Below are positions 21,664 through 36,600 of a stretch of DNA of 64,000 nt, piece by piece. The notes beneath the pieces are model-generated. The model was given only the letters and a program-made list of their open reading frames with translations, did not search any database and was not told the origin of the DNA. The DNA is from Synanceia verrucosa. Lineage: Eukaryota > Chordata > Actinopteri > Perciformes > Synanceiidae. The stretch covers positions 13,975,001 to 14,039,000 of the forward strand of contig CM056552.1 of assembly GCA_029721515.1 (NCBI GenBank). The letters are read 5' to 3'. Positions within the stretch are counted from its first letter, which is position 1. Every line of letters begins with the position of its first letter. The translations under genes were made by a program, and so were the position numbers.

Positions 21664-24600
21664 GTAAGTTATAAGAAAAAAAAGCTTAATGCAAAGAGGT
21701 GGTATGGCCATCCACAGGCAGGGAGGGAGGGGTTGGGTGGAGGAGTGTTTGAATGGCCTTTGATTTGAATCCACATTTTAACCCTACAACCCTTTTACCC
21801 TCTGCAATTCTAAGACATTATCACTATACTTAAAACACATCTTCAACATACAAGATTTATCTGTTTTGAAAAAGGACTTCTTAAAGATGATTTTTTTAAT
21901 CTCAAAGGCATACCGAAAACTTACTTTGGAGTATATTCTGGCAAACAAAAGAGATCATTTTAGAGAAGAGAGCAAGGTTTTAATTAGTGAAGTCTTAAAT
22001 GGTGATTTCATATTAAGATCTCCATTCTGATTACGCTACCACACTTGATCTTTCTGTATAATCTCATGAATTTAAACTGTTTGTGAATCGTCCTCTGTTG
22101 CTATGTTTGCTATTTCATTGACCTGATTCCCATGAACTTCAAGGACTTTGAGAAATGTGTGTATTTATATTTAGCCTTGTAATCTGAGGCCAGTCGAAGT
22201 GTGCGTGAGAGGAGGGTGTAGAGTTTGGTTGTTTATATGCATTTCAAATGTGGTTGTGCTGATATATTGGGAGTGTTATGGAGGCATCAGGGAGGACTGA
22301 TGCTGTAAAACTATGTGTAAACACATTTAAGTCCACTTTAATTCAAGGTTAAAGTTTTTTTGCAAATGCAAGAATATTGCTTGAGTACAGTAATGTACTC
22401 CAGTTTTACAGCATTAATTGCCTGCAGCGGTAGGCATAAAATTAAGGGATGGGTAATGCAGTGAAATATCGGTGAAACTTTTTTAGATGGATGAACTGTT
22501 TCAACCTTCAATAGTGGGCAAGCCAAGTTTAAATCAAAGTGAACACAAAGTCACAAAAATGGAGCTAGAACAAACTAAAGCGGTACGATCGTCTGCAGAG
22601 CTCTCTGTTGTGGCTGGAAATGCACCACACATTGAATTGCATAATTCAAACCGTCTGTCTTGTTCATGGGATATAGCTTATGGGAGTGAGATCATCAGCA
22701 ATGCGAGGCAGCTGCATCTGATTTGGGAAATGAAGCGGCCTTGACATAATTTTAAACCTTTAGATTCTGAAGGAGAGGAGGAAAAACCTTCAGTCTTTTT
22801 AGAAGAAAAAAGAAATCTCATCTCTTGAAGTTTATCTTCTCTGAAATCACAAGCTGCTGACAAAATGTTAAGAACCACAAAAAAGATGAACATCTATGGA
22901 GCAGATGTAACAGAGATGAGAAACAGACCACTTATGTTTAACAATATTTCATCAAGAGGATAAACCACCTGTCTCCTGATAAACCATCCAGGAGATGGGA
23001 GCAACACAGAGTTATGCAAGCAGAGGAAAGAAGGGCTTATGGTACAACTTTACTGTGATGAGGTCACAGTAAGAAGCAGATTCACAGATGTCAGTGAGCG
23101 TAACGGTTACCCAGGCAACCTGGAGGGGGGTTGTGGTAGCAGAGGCTAAACAGGCGATGATCAGAAACACCAGGGGAAAACCCCTGTTGAGAGTGTTTAG
23201 CAGGAAAACAGCGAGATGGTCGAGAAGCACAGGGAGAGAAAGATGCTCAGACCTGCTTTGTTGTCAGTGACACAACTGGGATGTTCCATGCATGAAGGCT
23301 TTCAGTTATTGCACAACTGCACCGAGAAATCATTTTTGTAACATCGTTTAAGCTCTGCCAGCACTGTGAAGTGGTTTAGGGAGGCTCTCTAGTTAAGCGA
23401 CTGCCCAATCTTACTGTTAACTGCGGAGCATATAATTATGTAAATCATTGTTTGTGCAGTGCCCACTGAACTAACGGATGCACCAAAGAATCTCTGAAAC
23501 AATGTCAACACAGTGATAGTGCAGAGCGAGCAAAGCCAACTGATCCAGTGGTGGCAAGTTGACATCTGGGCACATCCACTCATTCACTTGTTGCTTTTCC
23601 ACTCAGCTCTTTTTCAGCTTTGTCTTTGAACTTGTTCCAGCCGCTGTACTTTTAGACTCTATTCACTCTGTGTGGATTCAAATACACGTGTTGACATGGT
23701 ATATAGCCAAACAAGCTGCTTTGTCAAACAACCAAAAGGTGCCAATATCAGTTCTTATAGAGAAATCAGATAGAAGGGGGAGATGGCAACTCATACTGCA
23801 TAAACTGAAAAGCACAGCAACCAGTGTTTTAAAAGCTGAGAACAAATCAACAAAGCGCACCCTAGTGTTTTAATGGCCCGTTATGGTTGTTTTTCCACTA
23901 CCACCCCTGGATGTGTGTGCAAGTAATTATCCTGGTAGATGTTTTTGAAAGCTATAGTAAGTCTCAAATTCTTTCTGGACAAAATCATTGTTGAGCCTCA
24001 GAGCTATGGATCCACCTCATTCTGCAACAGGATCCTCTGCACACACTCAAACCAGACGGGCTCATTCAAGGTAATACACGAGGCAGTGAAACTGTTAGTG
24101 GGCAATTGTGGGAGTGCGTTGGAAGAAGGGGGGGGCAGGTGTGATATAATGCTCACAATTGAAAGCAGATGTCATGTTTCTTGATTGTGGTCCCCAGAAA
24201 CAGGCACCGAGCTTTCGATAAGTGGCCTCAGGGTTGGGCTGGGTGAATTGTGCAGCTGGGCAACATCGGGTGAAGTAAGTGCTGCTTCCACAGGCCTGAT
24301 TGAAACCATGAGAGCCAGTTGCTTTTCTGCCAAGAGAGAAGAATAGGCTGGGTTCTGCTATTAATCGCTGTGACAGGAACAACAGGGGAGGAGGGGGGAG
24401 CGCCATGGGAGGAGGGTCAAGATAGTGGGGTCAGCAGTCTGTTGTTTCAAAGAGGGTTGAGTTGCAGAGCATGTTTAACCCTAAGGAATTGGGCTCCAAT
24501 GTCACATTCCTTAGCACACTCTTAACTCTCAATTCAGATTTTTGAAGATATGACTTATGAGATGAAATTATGAAATAATCCTGATGAAGAAAACACTCTG

Positions 24601-27600
24601 AATGAATAACTCTTTCATTAGTTGTCTGGAAAAGCCAAAAAATATTAACCGCTTGTAGAGCTAAACAACACAAGGAAAATATAATAACGCTCTTTTCATA
24701 CCATATACATGTGATTAACCTCTGAAGTTACGGAGAGACAGTGAACCCAACTATAATTATTTTTCTTCATCATCATTTTCTCAATAAAATAACATGCTTC
24801 CAATCATATCACAATAACTTGAATCCAGACTGACAACCTTTAAAAAAGCAAAAGGCATTGCAGAGTGATTTTACTGAGTTCTACTTTGAGAATCTGTTTG
24901 CTGGAGACAGCAGGGGTGGAGTAGAGGGGGTGGGTGCTCATGGATCAAATTTCTATCCAATGGATGCCAGAGTGATGTTAGAGAATCTCTTAAGAGGTAC
25001 TTTGACATCACAAATTAGAGGCAGGTCCAGAAACAGCAGAGGATGGGAAATTGCACTTGATGACAAATTAATTAGATATTTTTTGCCATTTTCGTTCAGC
25101 ATTACATTTCCCTGAATTTAATCATATGTATTGAATTACACTGTAAAGAAGGCTTACAATTATTATGCCTTCACAGTTAGTGTTCAAGAACACTACACTT
25201 AAATTCACTACACTTAACCATTCCTGCTTGAATACCAATTTAAAAAAAAAACATAATGGTTTTGATATATCTCTTGGTGGTTGTCGACCTGAGGGTGATC
25301 AACCACTGCGCAGGTCCCAGGAACAGACGTCTTGCAGACAGAAACATAACAACTATTGGCAGTACTTACAGATGTCCTTACTGGACACTCTCACACACTC
25401 AGTCAAAACTGTTAAGACATCCACGTTCAGCTTCAAAAGTAGTAAAAGAATCTTGACACAACTGCAAACCTAGTTTGTGGATAGAAAGATCTGAGATATA
25501 TGACCTGGCTTCACTTAGTCGAACTGTCTTGATTTCCAATAAAAATAGACTATAGTTGAACCTCTATCACTGGGAGTTTGACATGGTGGTCCTGCGGTGG
25601 TCTTGTGCAGACCATTATCACCTCGTCGTGCCCCATACACGGCACAGGATTTACCCCAACAGAATCAGGGAGAGACCGGGGCCCAGGGTTTTAAGGGTAT
25701 GTTTGGGGGCTCCATCCCTCAAGAACCAGACTAAGGCTGGACGACAAAGCAATGGAACGGTCTACCGATTTAAAACATCCAACACCTGGCTCATGTTTCA
25801 TTTAAAAAAATACTGTAGAGGGTGTACATTTAAAGATGTATAGTTAATTGCAAGTGAACGGATGCATTGGCTGCATTTAGGAGTGGGCATGCAGAGTTGC
25901 ACAACAATTAAACCTAAAATGGAAATGTTTCAAATCCAGTCAGTGAAGTGCTCAAGTTGTCATGATCTAAGTCATTATGAGAGAGGGAAAGTTATGCAAG
26001 AAGGATGTGTGCCTTCATGTGGAACTTGTGTTTAGCCATTACGTATGCCATGAAGTAAGAGACTGAAAGCAGGTCCAGAGATAGTAGCTCCTGGCATGTT
26101 GCTTAACATTTTATTATGGTGTGGGAGGTGTGAGGGCTGAAGCATACATCTCACCTCAATAGGTGCCTGGGATTAACTGTGCATGACTAGGAGAGGGCGA
26201 GCAGACAGGAAGTGTTAGGAAGGAGGGCGTTGTGCTGACGGCTCATTCTCTTCTGAAGCTTGCCACAGTCCTCCATGTGGAGCCCCAAGAGATTGGGGGG
26301 GTTGGGGGGGGTTCAAGACCACAGCCGTCACTCAGAGCAATCTGCTGGGAAAATCTTCAAGAAAGCAATGAAGTCAGGGCCCAGGCTGTATAACATATGG
26401 AGTCTGGTCTGATTAGGTTTGTCTTGTTTGTGCAATGAGAGCAAGACGTGACTGATGACTGATGACTGACATGGAGACTTTTAAGCATTACACAAGAGGA
26501 AGGAATAAAAGATGAGTCTGTGTGGCTATCAGCAGTGGTGCGATGCTCAGGGGGTTGTGAGTGTCTCTGATGTACAGTATGTAAGAGTGGAATGGTTCAA
26601 GAAAATCTGTGAATAATCACCTTTAGCTGTGGCTCTTGTTAAGTGAAGGGTAGAGGGCTGTGATCATCTAAGTGTTAAGAGGTCACATTGACAGGAAGCG
26701 TGCTGACCTCAGGCAAGGAGCATGGCAGCAGCAAACACCAGGGACACCACTGTAAACTGTAACCTATACTCATTTTCCCTTCAACTTGAGTAATTTCTTC
26801 TTTCTTAAATAGTAAAATTTGACGTTGTGGAGAGTAATTGTTGCACATACTGTATGACAAATAAAGAACCTTGAAGGTTGTGTAAAGAACAGCATAAACT
26901 ACACTTTCACAAGAAAGTTCCTCTGGTCTTCATACACCATATATTAGCAAAACAGTAAAGAAGAAATCCAGAGTTTGTCTGAAATTAACAATAGCCAGAC
27001 TTGAATGTTTTAGGTCTACAATAAAAAAAACAATGAAAGGCAGTCACTCATATCACACCATTTCTCTCTGTCATGAGGTTTCCTTCCATCTGGGCTGATT
27101 ACAGGCTATGTGTTGTTGTGTTTGAAGCTAAACAAGCTTGTTTTGAATCATGAAAATGTCGCAGCCGAGGTTTACAAGTATGCTTGAGATGCCATGACAT
27201 CATTAGCACAAGGCAAGTACAACACATCTCCTTTTCAAATCAGTGCTTAATCCTTCACACTCAAACGTGTGAGGTATGAACAGAGCATAAAAACAGTTTC
27301 AGTGTGTTTCTCTCCATTTTAAAAAGCAAATTCAAATTCATTTCTAGTCACTCGCCAGAACATCAGCACTGACTGACTGGCCAAACACTTTTAAAATGTT
27401 ACTTCTTACAACAACACTGACATATTTTTACCATCCAGTCGGCTACAAGTCATCTGATGACAGAAAGTGATCGCAGAGCTGAAACAACACATTTCAGATG
27501 CTGCACTCTTGCACTCCTGTACGTCACATTTGTATGAGAAAACCTGATTTATGCTCGACCATCTCACCCATTCCGCACCTCATCCTTTCCGGTAAAATAA

Positions 27601-30600
27601 ACAGACAGACCACACAGAGACGAGTGAGGGATGGCAGCTGTAGGCTACAGGCTGCAGACCAGGGGTCTAACAGACAGACTTAACAAGGTTAGGGAGTCCT
27701 TGACCCGTCAGTGGTCCACACCCACGCTAACGCTCCTAATAGTAAACTAGAGACGGGAAGGATAGAGAGACGAGGAACCACTCTGGCTCCATAGTGAAAC
27801 TTGAGCATGTCTACAAGTCAAGAGAGCTTTCTTACCCTTTGCTGTATGGTTGACCTGGGTAAAGATGGCGCAAATTTGTCTGAGGTCAGCAGCTCTGATG
27901 GGTTTTCTCATTTTTGAACTAGTTACATAGTGAAGACCTCTTTCCCATGTGTAGGCACAGTATGACAGACAGCTGCAATGGACAGTTGCCAGCACTAAGC
28001 ATGTCAAGAGACCTCCTTGGAGATTACTACACCACCTGCTAGCACAACACACAGTGTTTACTGTGTACTTGTGGCACCTGTCTGTCACAATGATTCATCT
28101 CAGGAAGTCAGTGGACATGTGTCAAAGTAGCACCACTGTGTGAATATATACAGTATGTGTCTCATGTGTGAAAACCTCAAGCAGTGACTCCAGATGCCCA
28201 TGCGGAGACAAAGGGAACGACAACCCAGACTGTATAAGGCAGGTGAAAGGATGCCGACAAACTGATCGAGTTAAGAAAGGTTTTTTCTTTACATTAGTAA
28301 CATACAGCTATCAACAACTACCCAATTAAATGTTTGAATATGCCTGCAATTTGCAGTATATGGTAATTATGTATTACAGTTTTTTAAAGTTATCATGAGG
28401 ATCTTTATCACAAAAGTGATAACATGCCTGAGCACCAGAGTCGCTTTTAAAAACTTCTCTTTTTACTGCAGGAGGTTTTGACAGTGGGTCCGGTTCCCTG
28501 CTAAATCAGGGAAGACAGATTCACCAGAAACCACTTAGACTCAGGATCCAGATGGCCTCTGGCAGTGACCAGCTCGCCATGGGCAGATGTACAGTAAATC
28601 TACCGATCCATGTGCCATAAATCAGATTCCTGAAGGCATCAAGAATAGCTATATAGAAACAGCCAGTACTCTCACTGATGATCTTATAGATCCATGAGTA
28701 TTAAGTTGATACTCCTTCACAACCACTAAGGCCATAACCACTTCATAACTGAGTTCCTTGTCATTATTTTGAGCTTATTTCTAATGTCACATATACATAA
28801 GTAAAGTGAGAACAAAGCCATCAATTAAATTCAGTCTTACTGTAAACAAAGAAGGAGCGGCAGTAGGTTTTAGTTCTACAAGGGAGAAGCAAACTTAAAT
28901 TACAAACCTGAAATCAATCACAAACTCAATCTGACAACCAGTGAGGAATCACCCAGTGAGAGTGAGAAGTTACGAGAGCTGCAGAGGTAAGGCATTATAG
29001 GAATGTTTTTAAAGTGAGCTAATGCTGTTGTTAGACAGAGAGAGGGAAATCTGGGTACTCTGCTTCGACTCTTGGATCCCATACACTTGCAATTTGACCT
29101 AAGCAAATTAGAGCAATAAAGGCCTCAACTCATTAGCTCAGTGACTGTAGGGCGTGGTTGCATATTTGACTAATTTGTAGGAGAGATGAAAATGTGCCCT
29201 GGAAGTTATCCAAGTTACTTTGCAGGTGAAATAATTTACAGTTGAAAGAACCTGACAAGAAATATCCTATCAAGACTTTGATATAGTACTGCAATTCATC
29301 AGGACTTCTACCGCAAAGTCATACGGATTCCTGAAAATGGAAAATGGTATAATGGTCTATTACATAATTTAAAAAAAAAATGGAAAAAGTGAAGTGATCA
29401 TTACCTGGCAGGGTCCAGCAGCACATTTAATCTGGGCATTTGTGTGTTTAACAGGGTAAATGGAAAATCATTCCACTCACATTAATATGTCTCCGTAACT
29501 TATTTCATTTATCTCATTCTGTGACCACAGGAGCTTTTGAAAAGCCTCACAGTGAGAAAGACTGAATTTCAAAGTGAATGACTTCAGGACTTGCTCTACG
29601 GATCTAAGCACATCAAGTTATCTAGTGCAATAAGATATTTTACCTAATCCCCCATCAGTGTGGAGCCTCAAGGGACACAAAGAAATTTCAGTGTGAGCAA
29701 ACCAAAGAGCTCTCACATTGCATGAGCTCATGCATTAGGATGATAATTGACATTACGATCTGACCTATGAGCTACTATCTTACATTAAAACTTTATCAGA
29801 TCATGGCAGCGTGACTTGATGCAGGATAGCGCCTCCAATTCTTTGAGTAGCTGGAAATACAAACTGAGCTCTAGATGGGCAGTAAGAGAGCGCTTTATCT
29901 GCAGAAAGTAGAGCTCACCATCAGACTTTATATGCAGAATGCTTTGTGTCACATTATAAGATAATTTGAAATGTTCACGAACACACGCTGCCCCCGGATA
30001 AGCAGAAGAGAATGGATGGATGCATGGATATCAAATACAGTATCACAGATGTACATGAGAGTGGTGAGGTAGTGTTGTGAGCACTGATAGCTCTGGGGAA
30101 GAAACATCAAGCAAATAATCAACAGATTTATTGACAATGAAAGTAATTGTTAGTTGCAGCACTAAAATCATAGCCATATTAATTTCCACAAGTGTGTGCT
30201 GCTAACTTATATCAATCAGTTTGCAATTATTGCCACAACTACATAAAAGTTTGAAAGAGTTGCAGAATAACCTCCTATTGTGATTGATGGTTCAAACGTA
30301 TCTATTTAGCATGAACGGCACCCATCTGGTACACAGCACTCTATAGTAAGGAACATTTTTAACTATTTGGCTTGAGTCCACTAGCTAGCAATGCTAGCGT
30401 TGTGTTTGCTGAGAAGCTCATAGCGGCCATCCCAGTGGGAGTGAACAGGAGGTCAGAGCTTTTGGCTGGAGTTCAGCTCTCGTACTGAGGGATGGTTTAT
30501 TTGCTCAGACTGAGCAGGTGAAGCGCCCCACCAGCGAGTTATTAATGACAGACAGTTTCTCAGTGCTGAGAAATGCACTATGTGGAAATGTTTCACTATG

Positions 30601-33600
30601 CAGTAAATAAAGACATCGATACCATGATAACACTTGGCCTTGGACCAATATCTTCAAATGATTTAGAAAAATATCTCTACAGTTACAATAAGGATATTTA
30701 TTGTGACTTTCAAACATTAAGTCTTATTCTGATTTTGTAGCAGGAGTCACGGCGCAGGACGTGGAGGTTGTCACGGCGACAGTGCCACCTGTGGAGGCTC
30801 ATGTACGAGGAGACATGATCCCAAAGGCAACTGAGGCTCCTGGTAGGAAACATTCACGATACCTTTAATTTATATAAATATTTTGTGGATTTATGCAATA
30901 AATTGACTTATCAACATGGACCACGGGAAAAAATTGTTTAACTGTCAGTCAATCTGTGTGCTTTAAAATGAACTTGTCAAATTAAACTTGTAGTAGTCTG
31001 TAAACACAGCGGAAACCAACCATGTTTCCAATCCAACAGACAATGCTTACCAAGTACAACAGTTCATGTTTTAGTGATGCCATACAATTTGATAAATCAA
31101 CATTTGGAAGTATTATACTGTAGAACAAAAGCAAAAATAGGCCAGAGTAAAAAGATCTACATGCGTGCCCTTCGACTGATTCAATTCCATTAATATATGG
31201 TCCAGAATAGATCAACATTTATCAGAATCACTTTTCAGAATTAATTGTATAATAACCTCTGACCGAAAATGCGTCTGAAACTATTTTTTAAATATGTAAC
31301 AAATCCATAATGTAAGTTGAATTTCTTCTGCAGAGGCAGAGGATCCACAGGTCTTGGTTTTCCCAACTGTTGGAAATCTAGAAGCGACTGAACAGACCAC
31401 AGCAGCAGCAGAAACACCAACACCTACAGAAGAGGCCAGAGACAAGAACGAGGGGGCAGCTAACGAGGAAACCGGGTTCACAGTTGAAGTACATACTGAT
31501 GTAGCTGTCATGACAGACCCAGAGACCCCAGCACCGATGCCTCCCAGGGGTGACGGCCCCAAAAACATACCACAGGTGAGATAAAGCAGTCCTGTGTGTC
31601 ATGAAGCAATGAAGAGACAAACATGTTGTCCAATAGTAACCAGTCAATGTCACAAATAGTTTGTTTAGAGTTTAGAGCACAAATAGTATGTAGAGAAGGA
31701 AGAGTGGCAGCAGATTTTTTAATTTCATACTCCTCAGCAATACTTAGGTGGGTCACATCTATTTGGTCTCATCTGCAAATGCTTCCAGCTAAAATTGGAT
31801 ACAAATTTCAAATGTATGAAGGATTCATCTCAGTCCCATATCCAATGGGACTGTTTATTTTCTCTAATTTTTCATGCTCAAACAAGTTTGTTATACATGC
31901 ACATTTAAGGACTTGTGGTTTGTCTCTGCAGGTGGTGGCACAGGATGATGTTGTCTGTGTCAGTAAAGAGGCGGTCCAGGACAAAAATGCAGTCAATCTA
32001 AAACTCAAGGCCTCCTCCAGCTGTGTAAGTTCAGAAAACACCTCTTTCATATCCTCAGGTATCTACTGATATGTAGAATAAAAGCTGGTGAAAGAACAGA
32101 AAGCAAAAAGAGTTTTGCCTTAACGATAACATTTCAGTGTTGCTGACGATAAAGCAGAGGACAGCAAACAATCTTACAACGGCCATATGATCCTGCAGGG
32201 GTACAAAATATTCCAGCACACACACATTCACACACAAAGCAACAAACTGCAGAAGAAAGGAAAATATTTTCGAGCTTGGTTTTGATGCCATTCCCAGTTG
32301 GCTATCAGCTTGCTAAACATAAGCTCAGCAGGAAATTCTTCCTTATTTAAGAGACAGGATGACTGCTGCATCTCCAACGCACATAAATCAGTGTAGCTGG
32401 AGAAAAAGAAAAAGAAACTGTGTCCGTCTTCTTGGGAAGTCCAAGGGATTTCTGTTGCATGCAAGGCCTGGACAGAGCTGTGAGGGCAGAGGGAGGATAG
32501 TAAGATGGGTGGGCTCACCACTGTAGCATGTGTGATGTATAGAAGCTTGAAGCCGCTGCAGAAGCATTTTGTATTTAGAAACACAAAATCTTCAGTGTCT
32601 CAGAATAATCGTTTTGAGGTCTGCAGGAATCACAGTGGCCATGTGGAGGTCTGAACCCACTAGATGCAATTTCAGCTCATTTAGCCTGAGCAATAAATGC
32701 ATTATTTAGCATTTAAACAATGCATTAACAGCTAGGAATGGCAAACTATACAAGAGAGGTGGGGTTGCTATGTAGTTATACAAAGACATCAACCATACTC
32801 AGACAATTCATCCATATTTTTATAATCATTCTGAGTTTCGTCTAGTGTTACTGTAGCTTATTTTTGCTAAGTTTTGCCAAGTGAACTGCTTTTCAATATA
32901 AATCATAGTTTAATCTCATTTGGTGCAACCTGCAATCCTATATGCTTGTTTACTGTTTAAATATTTCTCATTGTTTAAGTCCAATCCAATCCAATCCATT
33001 CATTTACTGTGCAGCACTTTGGAAACCTTGTGTTTGTTTAAAGCATGCTATATAAATAAAGTGGATTGGATTGGATCATTGTTTAAGAACTAGATTAAGT
33101 TCAATAATGGCATTTGGTATTCCTGGGCTGAGACAGTTAATGAATGATGCAGTACAGTTGTAAATAAAGCAGATCTTGGTGATCTCACATCCAGCTGAGC
33201 AATGGAGGTGCTCATCATCTAGTGTTGCAATATATGGAGATGTGGTGCCATACTGGAGAAAAACGTAGCCTCAGAAAGCTTCATGTCATTTATTGATGGT
33301 GGGGTGCAGAGGATGAGGTGGAGTTGAGGACTCTGACAGCCTGAGGAAAGAAGATGCTCAGGTGTCTGCTGGTTCTGAAGGCAGCAGGGTGAGCAAATTA
33401 TTGCAGGATACTATCGACTATCCTCTTCTCATTGACATCACTGATCAGCTCAGTAGCTGGGTAGCAATAATAGCGTGGGTGGTTTTAATCACCCGTGCAC
33501 ACATCCCATTCCGGTTGTTCCCAATGTTTCCAGTCAGGATGTTCCACTATAAAAGGAACAACACCTTGGCAAAGGAAATGTGCCGTCTTAAGCTTCCTTA

Positions 33601-36600
33601 TGAAATGGAGCTGTTTTTGATCTTTCCATACACAAAGATTTCCCGATAGAGGTCACTGCGTCCTGCCTGTTGTTATACTCATCCTGCCACCTATGCACTC
33701 CTGAACTGGGATCAAGAGTTTCTACAAAGTGGCAGAGTCTGGTGTTTGGATCAGATTACATCAAGAAAAAGGATGTGCACAGAGTGGTGACGGCACTCAC
33801 TATAGATTAAAGACAAAGCAAGATGGAGAAGCAGAGAACGAAGGGATCATATTCAGTGGAAGACGACTGTATAAAGAGACAATCATTTGGAAACTGACGT
33901 GTTGAAATGTAAAAGGCTTCAATACTAACTCACTTTCATTTTGGTCTCCTTGCAGAAAGACACCAAAGTAAAGATTGAAAGTGTCCTGCAGGAGCTGTGT
34001 GGTGAAGACTGTAAGCTTGATATCTACCAAGAGGACAACTCTGATGAAATCATTGTATCTGGAAAATACGTTGAAGGTCAGTAATGTTTATATGTTTATG
34101 TGTACATTATCGACTCCAAGTCCCACTTTACTTCTGGCAGTTATGATTAATTATCATTTTCATTACTACAGGGTTCCGCTTAGTTGTTGAAAATGAAAAA
34201 CATAAAATGTTAACAGGAAAAAAACACTAACAAAAACTTCTTTTATTTGCAGATGATGTTGCAGGCATGGCTGACAAGTTCAACAATGACAACATCAAAG
34301 ATAAGGTACAGTACCACATATTTTTTTAGAAATACTCTGCACATGTACATCTGTCTTGTCGTTATTTATTTGTCTTATATATTGTATAATATAAGTTGTT
34401 CATTAATCATTCCGCTCAGTTTGGAAGTGCAGAGTCATGATTAGGTGTGTGACTGATATTCTCCTCCACTATATTTTAGTCTTGTCTATGGCCATAACCA
34501 ATCTGCATCATACACCATGAATGGCCTGTAAAAGACAAAGCCAATAGTAAAAAGTTACATCAACTAGACTCTGCCACCACAAATTTGCTGGTTGGCTCAT
34601 AATCGAACTAGACGGGGGAATATACTCGGGAGAAGAAAAACACTGCCTGAGTGTGTAGACGTTTCAAGAAGGCTTCAAGCTGTCAGCCTGTGTGACTAAC
34701 AAAAAGCCAACAAACAATCCACTTGTCAGCTGGAAAACATTCCTTCTACTACCTAGGGAACAATCTCGGGTTTTGGGTGTGCCTGTCACGCCCCTCTGTC
34801 TGTTTGCATTCATCATACACCCTCCCTCTTTACTCCACCATAAACTGAGTAATCATTTTCGTATTCTGCTCATTTTACCAGTCTGCTCACGAGTAAATTC
34901 TTGTTTTGACACCTTAAAGACAGATGAAATACTAACTTTCGGTCACAATAAACAGCAGCAAGGTGATAATGAATATCTCTTAACATTTGCATTGTATCTG
35001 TGTTTTCAGAGCTGTCAGATTCAGTCTGTACAGACAGTCGATGATTTGTTTGGTTTGCATGGGGCTTAAATACTTGGCTCATGTTTTGTTCTTATTTCTG
35101 TTATTAGACTGATGTGGAGGAGGCTGTTCCTCGCTGGGGCAAGAACTCAAAGCTGGTCCTGGTTTCCTTGCTGCTCACTGGCCTGTTGTTGGCTGCTCTG
35201 CTGGTAGCTGGGTATTACCTCAAGACCCACCGCAAGAACTCCAAAGGAGTCCGTCTGGTGAGTCGATGATCATGTCACACTGTTGATGCCTACTGAGCCA
35301 AACATCTGTACTTATTAACACAGCAGGGATCATTAAAATCTGTGTCTCACATCAGAGATATCATTGCTATCTTCTTGTTTAAGTTGAATTTAAACTCAAT
35401 CACAAGGTTAGCTATTAGGCAAAGATGCTGGCTACCTTTAAAAGAAATCCATCTGGACGAGCTTTCCTAACCCTATTTTGTTATCAATGCTTAAAATGTG
35501 TGTAAAAGTATTTTCTTGTGCATTTTTGGTCCATCATTTAGTGCAACAGATACTGGTAGTCCAAAACAGGGCTAATGAATGAAGCTGCCAAGAGCTCATT
35601 CACTACAATGTAATCATTCCTACATCCTTCCCAGATTCCAAGTGGTTCTGCAACATGAGGTTGAATTTATATTTAAATGTGTGTTAAAGCAATGAAGCAA
35701 CCACCTTTACAGCTCCAATATCACTTGGCCCCACAACATCCAGTTCACTGAGGAAATTGCACTCAGTGGCTGTATATTTGAAAAACAAAACAGCACGTAA
35801 GGATTTGAGGTCAAACCTATGATTATATCCGGTCAGTTCTTCACTCAAGGGAGGGACTGCTTGACTCGTGTGTCCCTTAACTCAAAGCAGCATTACAAGC
35901 TTTCTGCTTTTTCAACTTCAAGCCCCTGCCAGAGGGCTACGAATGGTTTTAATTTTTAGGGGTTTTTTTCTCTCAAGCTGATGATGTCATTTTTTAAAGT
36001 GTTTACATATGAGGGCACACCCATATGATGCTTTGGATGATTCTTTGTCGTATGTATTGATTTGTGCATCACATACCCAGCAGACAGAGCAACTCTTGAC
36101 TTGAATCAAGTCACTCACATCACTGATGCTCAGTGGCTCCACATTTTCAGCTAGAGGCAAAGTAAAGCAACAAGATGCAACAAGCAACATATTGTCAACC
36201 CTCCCAAGAGCAAACCGACAACCAACCAACCAACCAACCAACCAACCAGCCCCCCCCCCGAGTGTGCACAGCTGAAACCCATAAACCTCATGAACAAAGA
36301 ATGTGTTTTGTTTACTACGCCCACAAAAAAAGAAACTATTTTCAAACACACACTTTCTTGCTTGTTTGTCATATTTGAACAGTAAAATGAAACTGCTTGT
36401 TGTGCATTCTAAACCTCTATGAGTTCTGAGTGTTGCCTGTGTCTTTTTACCATTTTTTGTAGGCTGAATCTTTCCAGGTGGATGAGGAGAACCAGGCCAA
36501 CACCCTGGTATCTGTGGCCCCCCTTCCCCAAGAGCCCCTCGACAAGCCGACTGTCAACGGCGAGTCTGCACCAGAAAATGGGACCAACGCTGCCCCCACC

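Noticed and set aside
26290..26312. G-quadruplex as a regulatory element of cd34
   Set aside because: The G-runs are real, but nothing else in the surrounding intron supports function; noted only in the intron entry.
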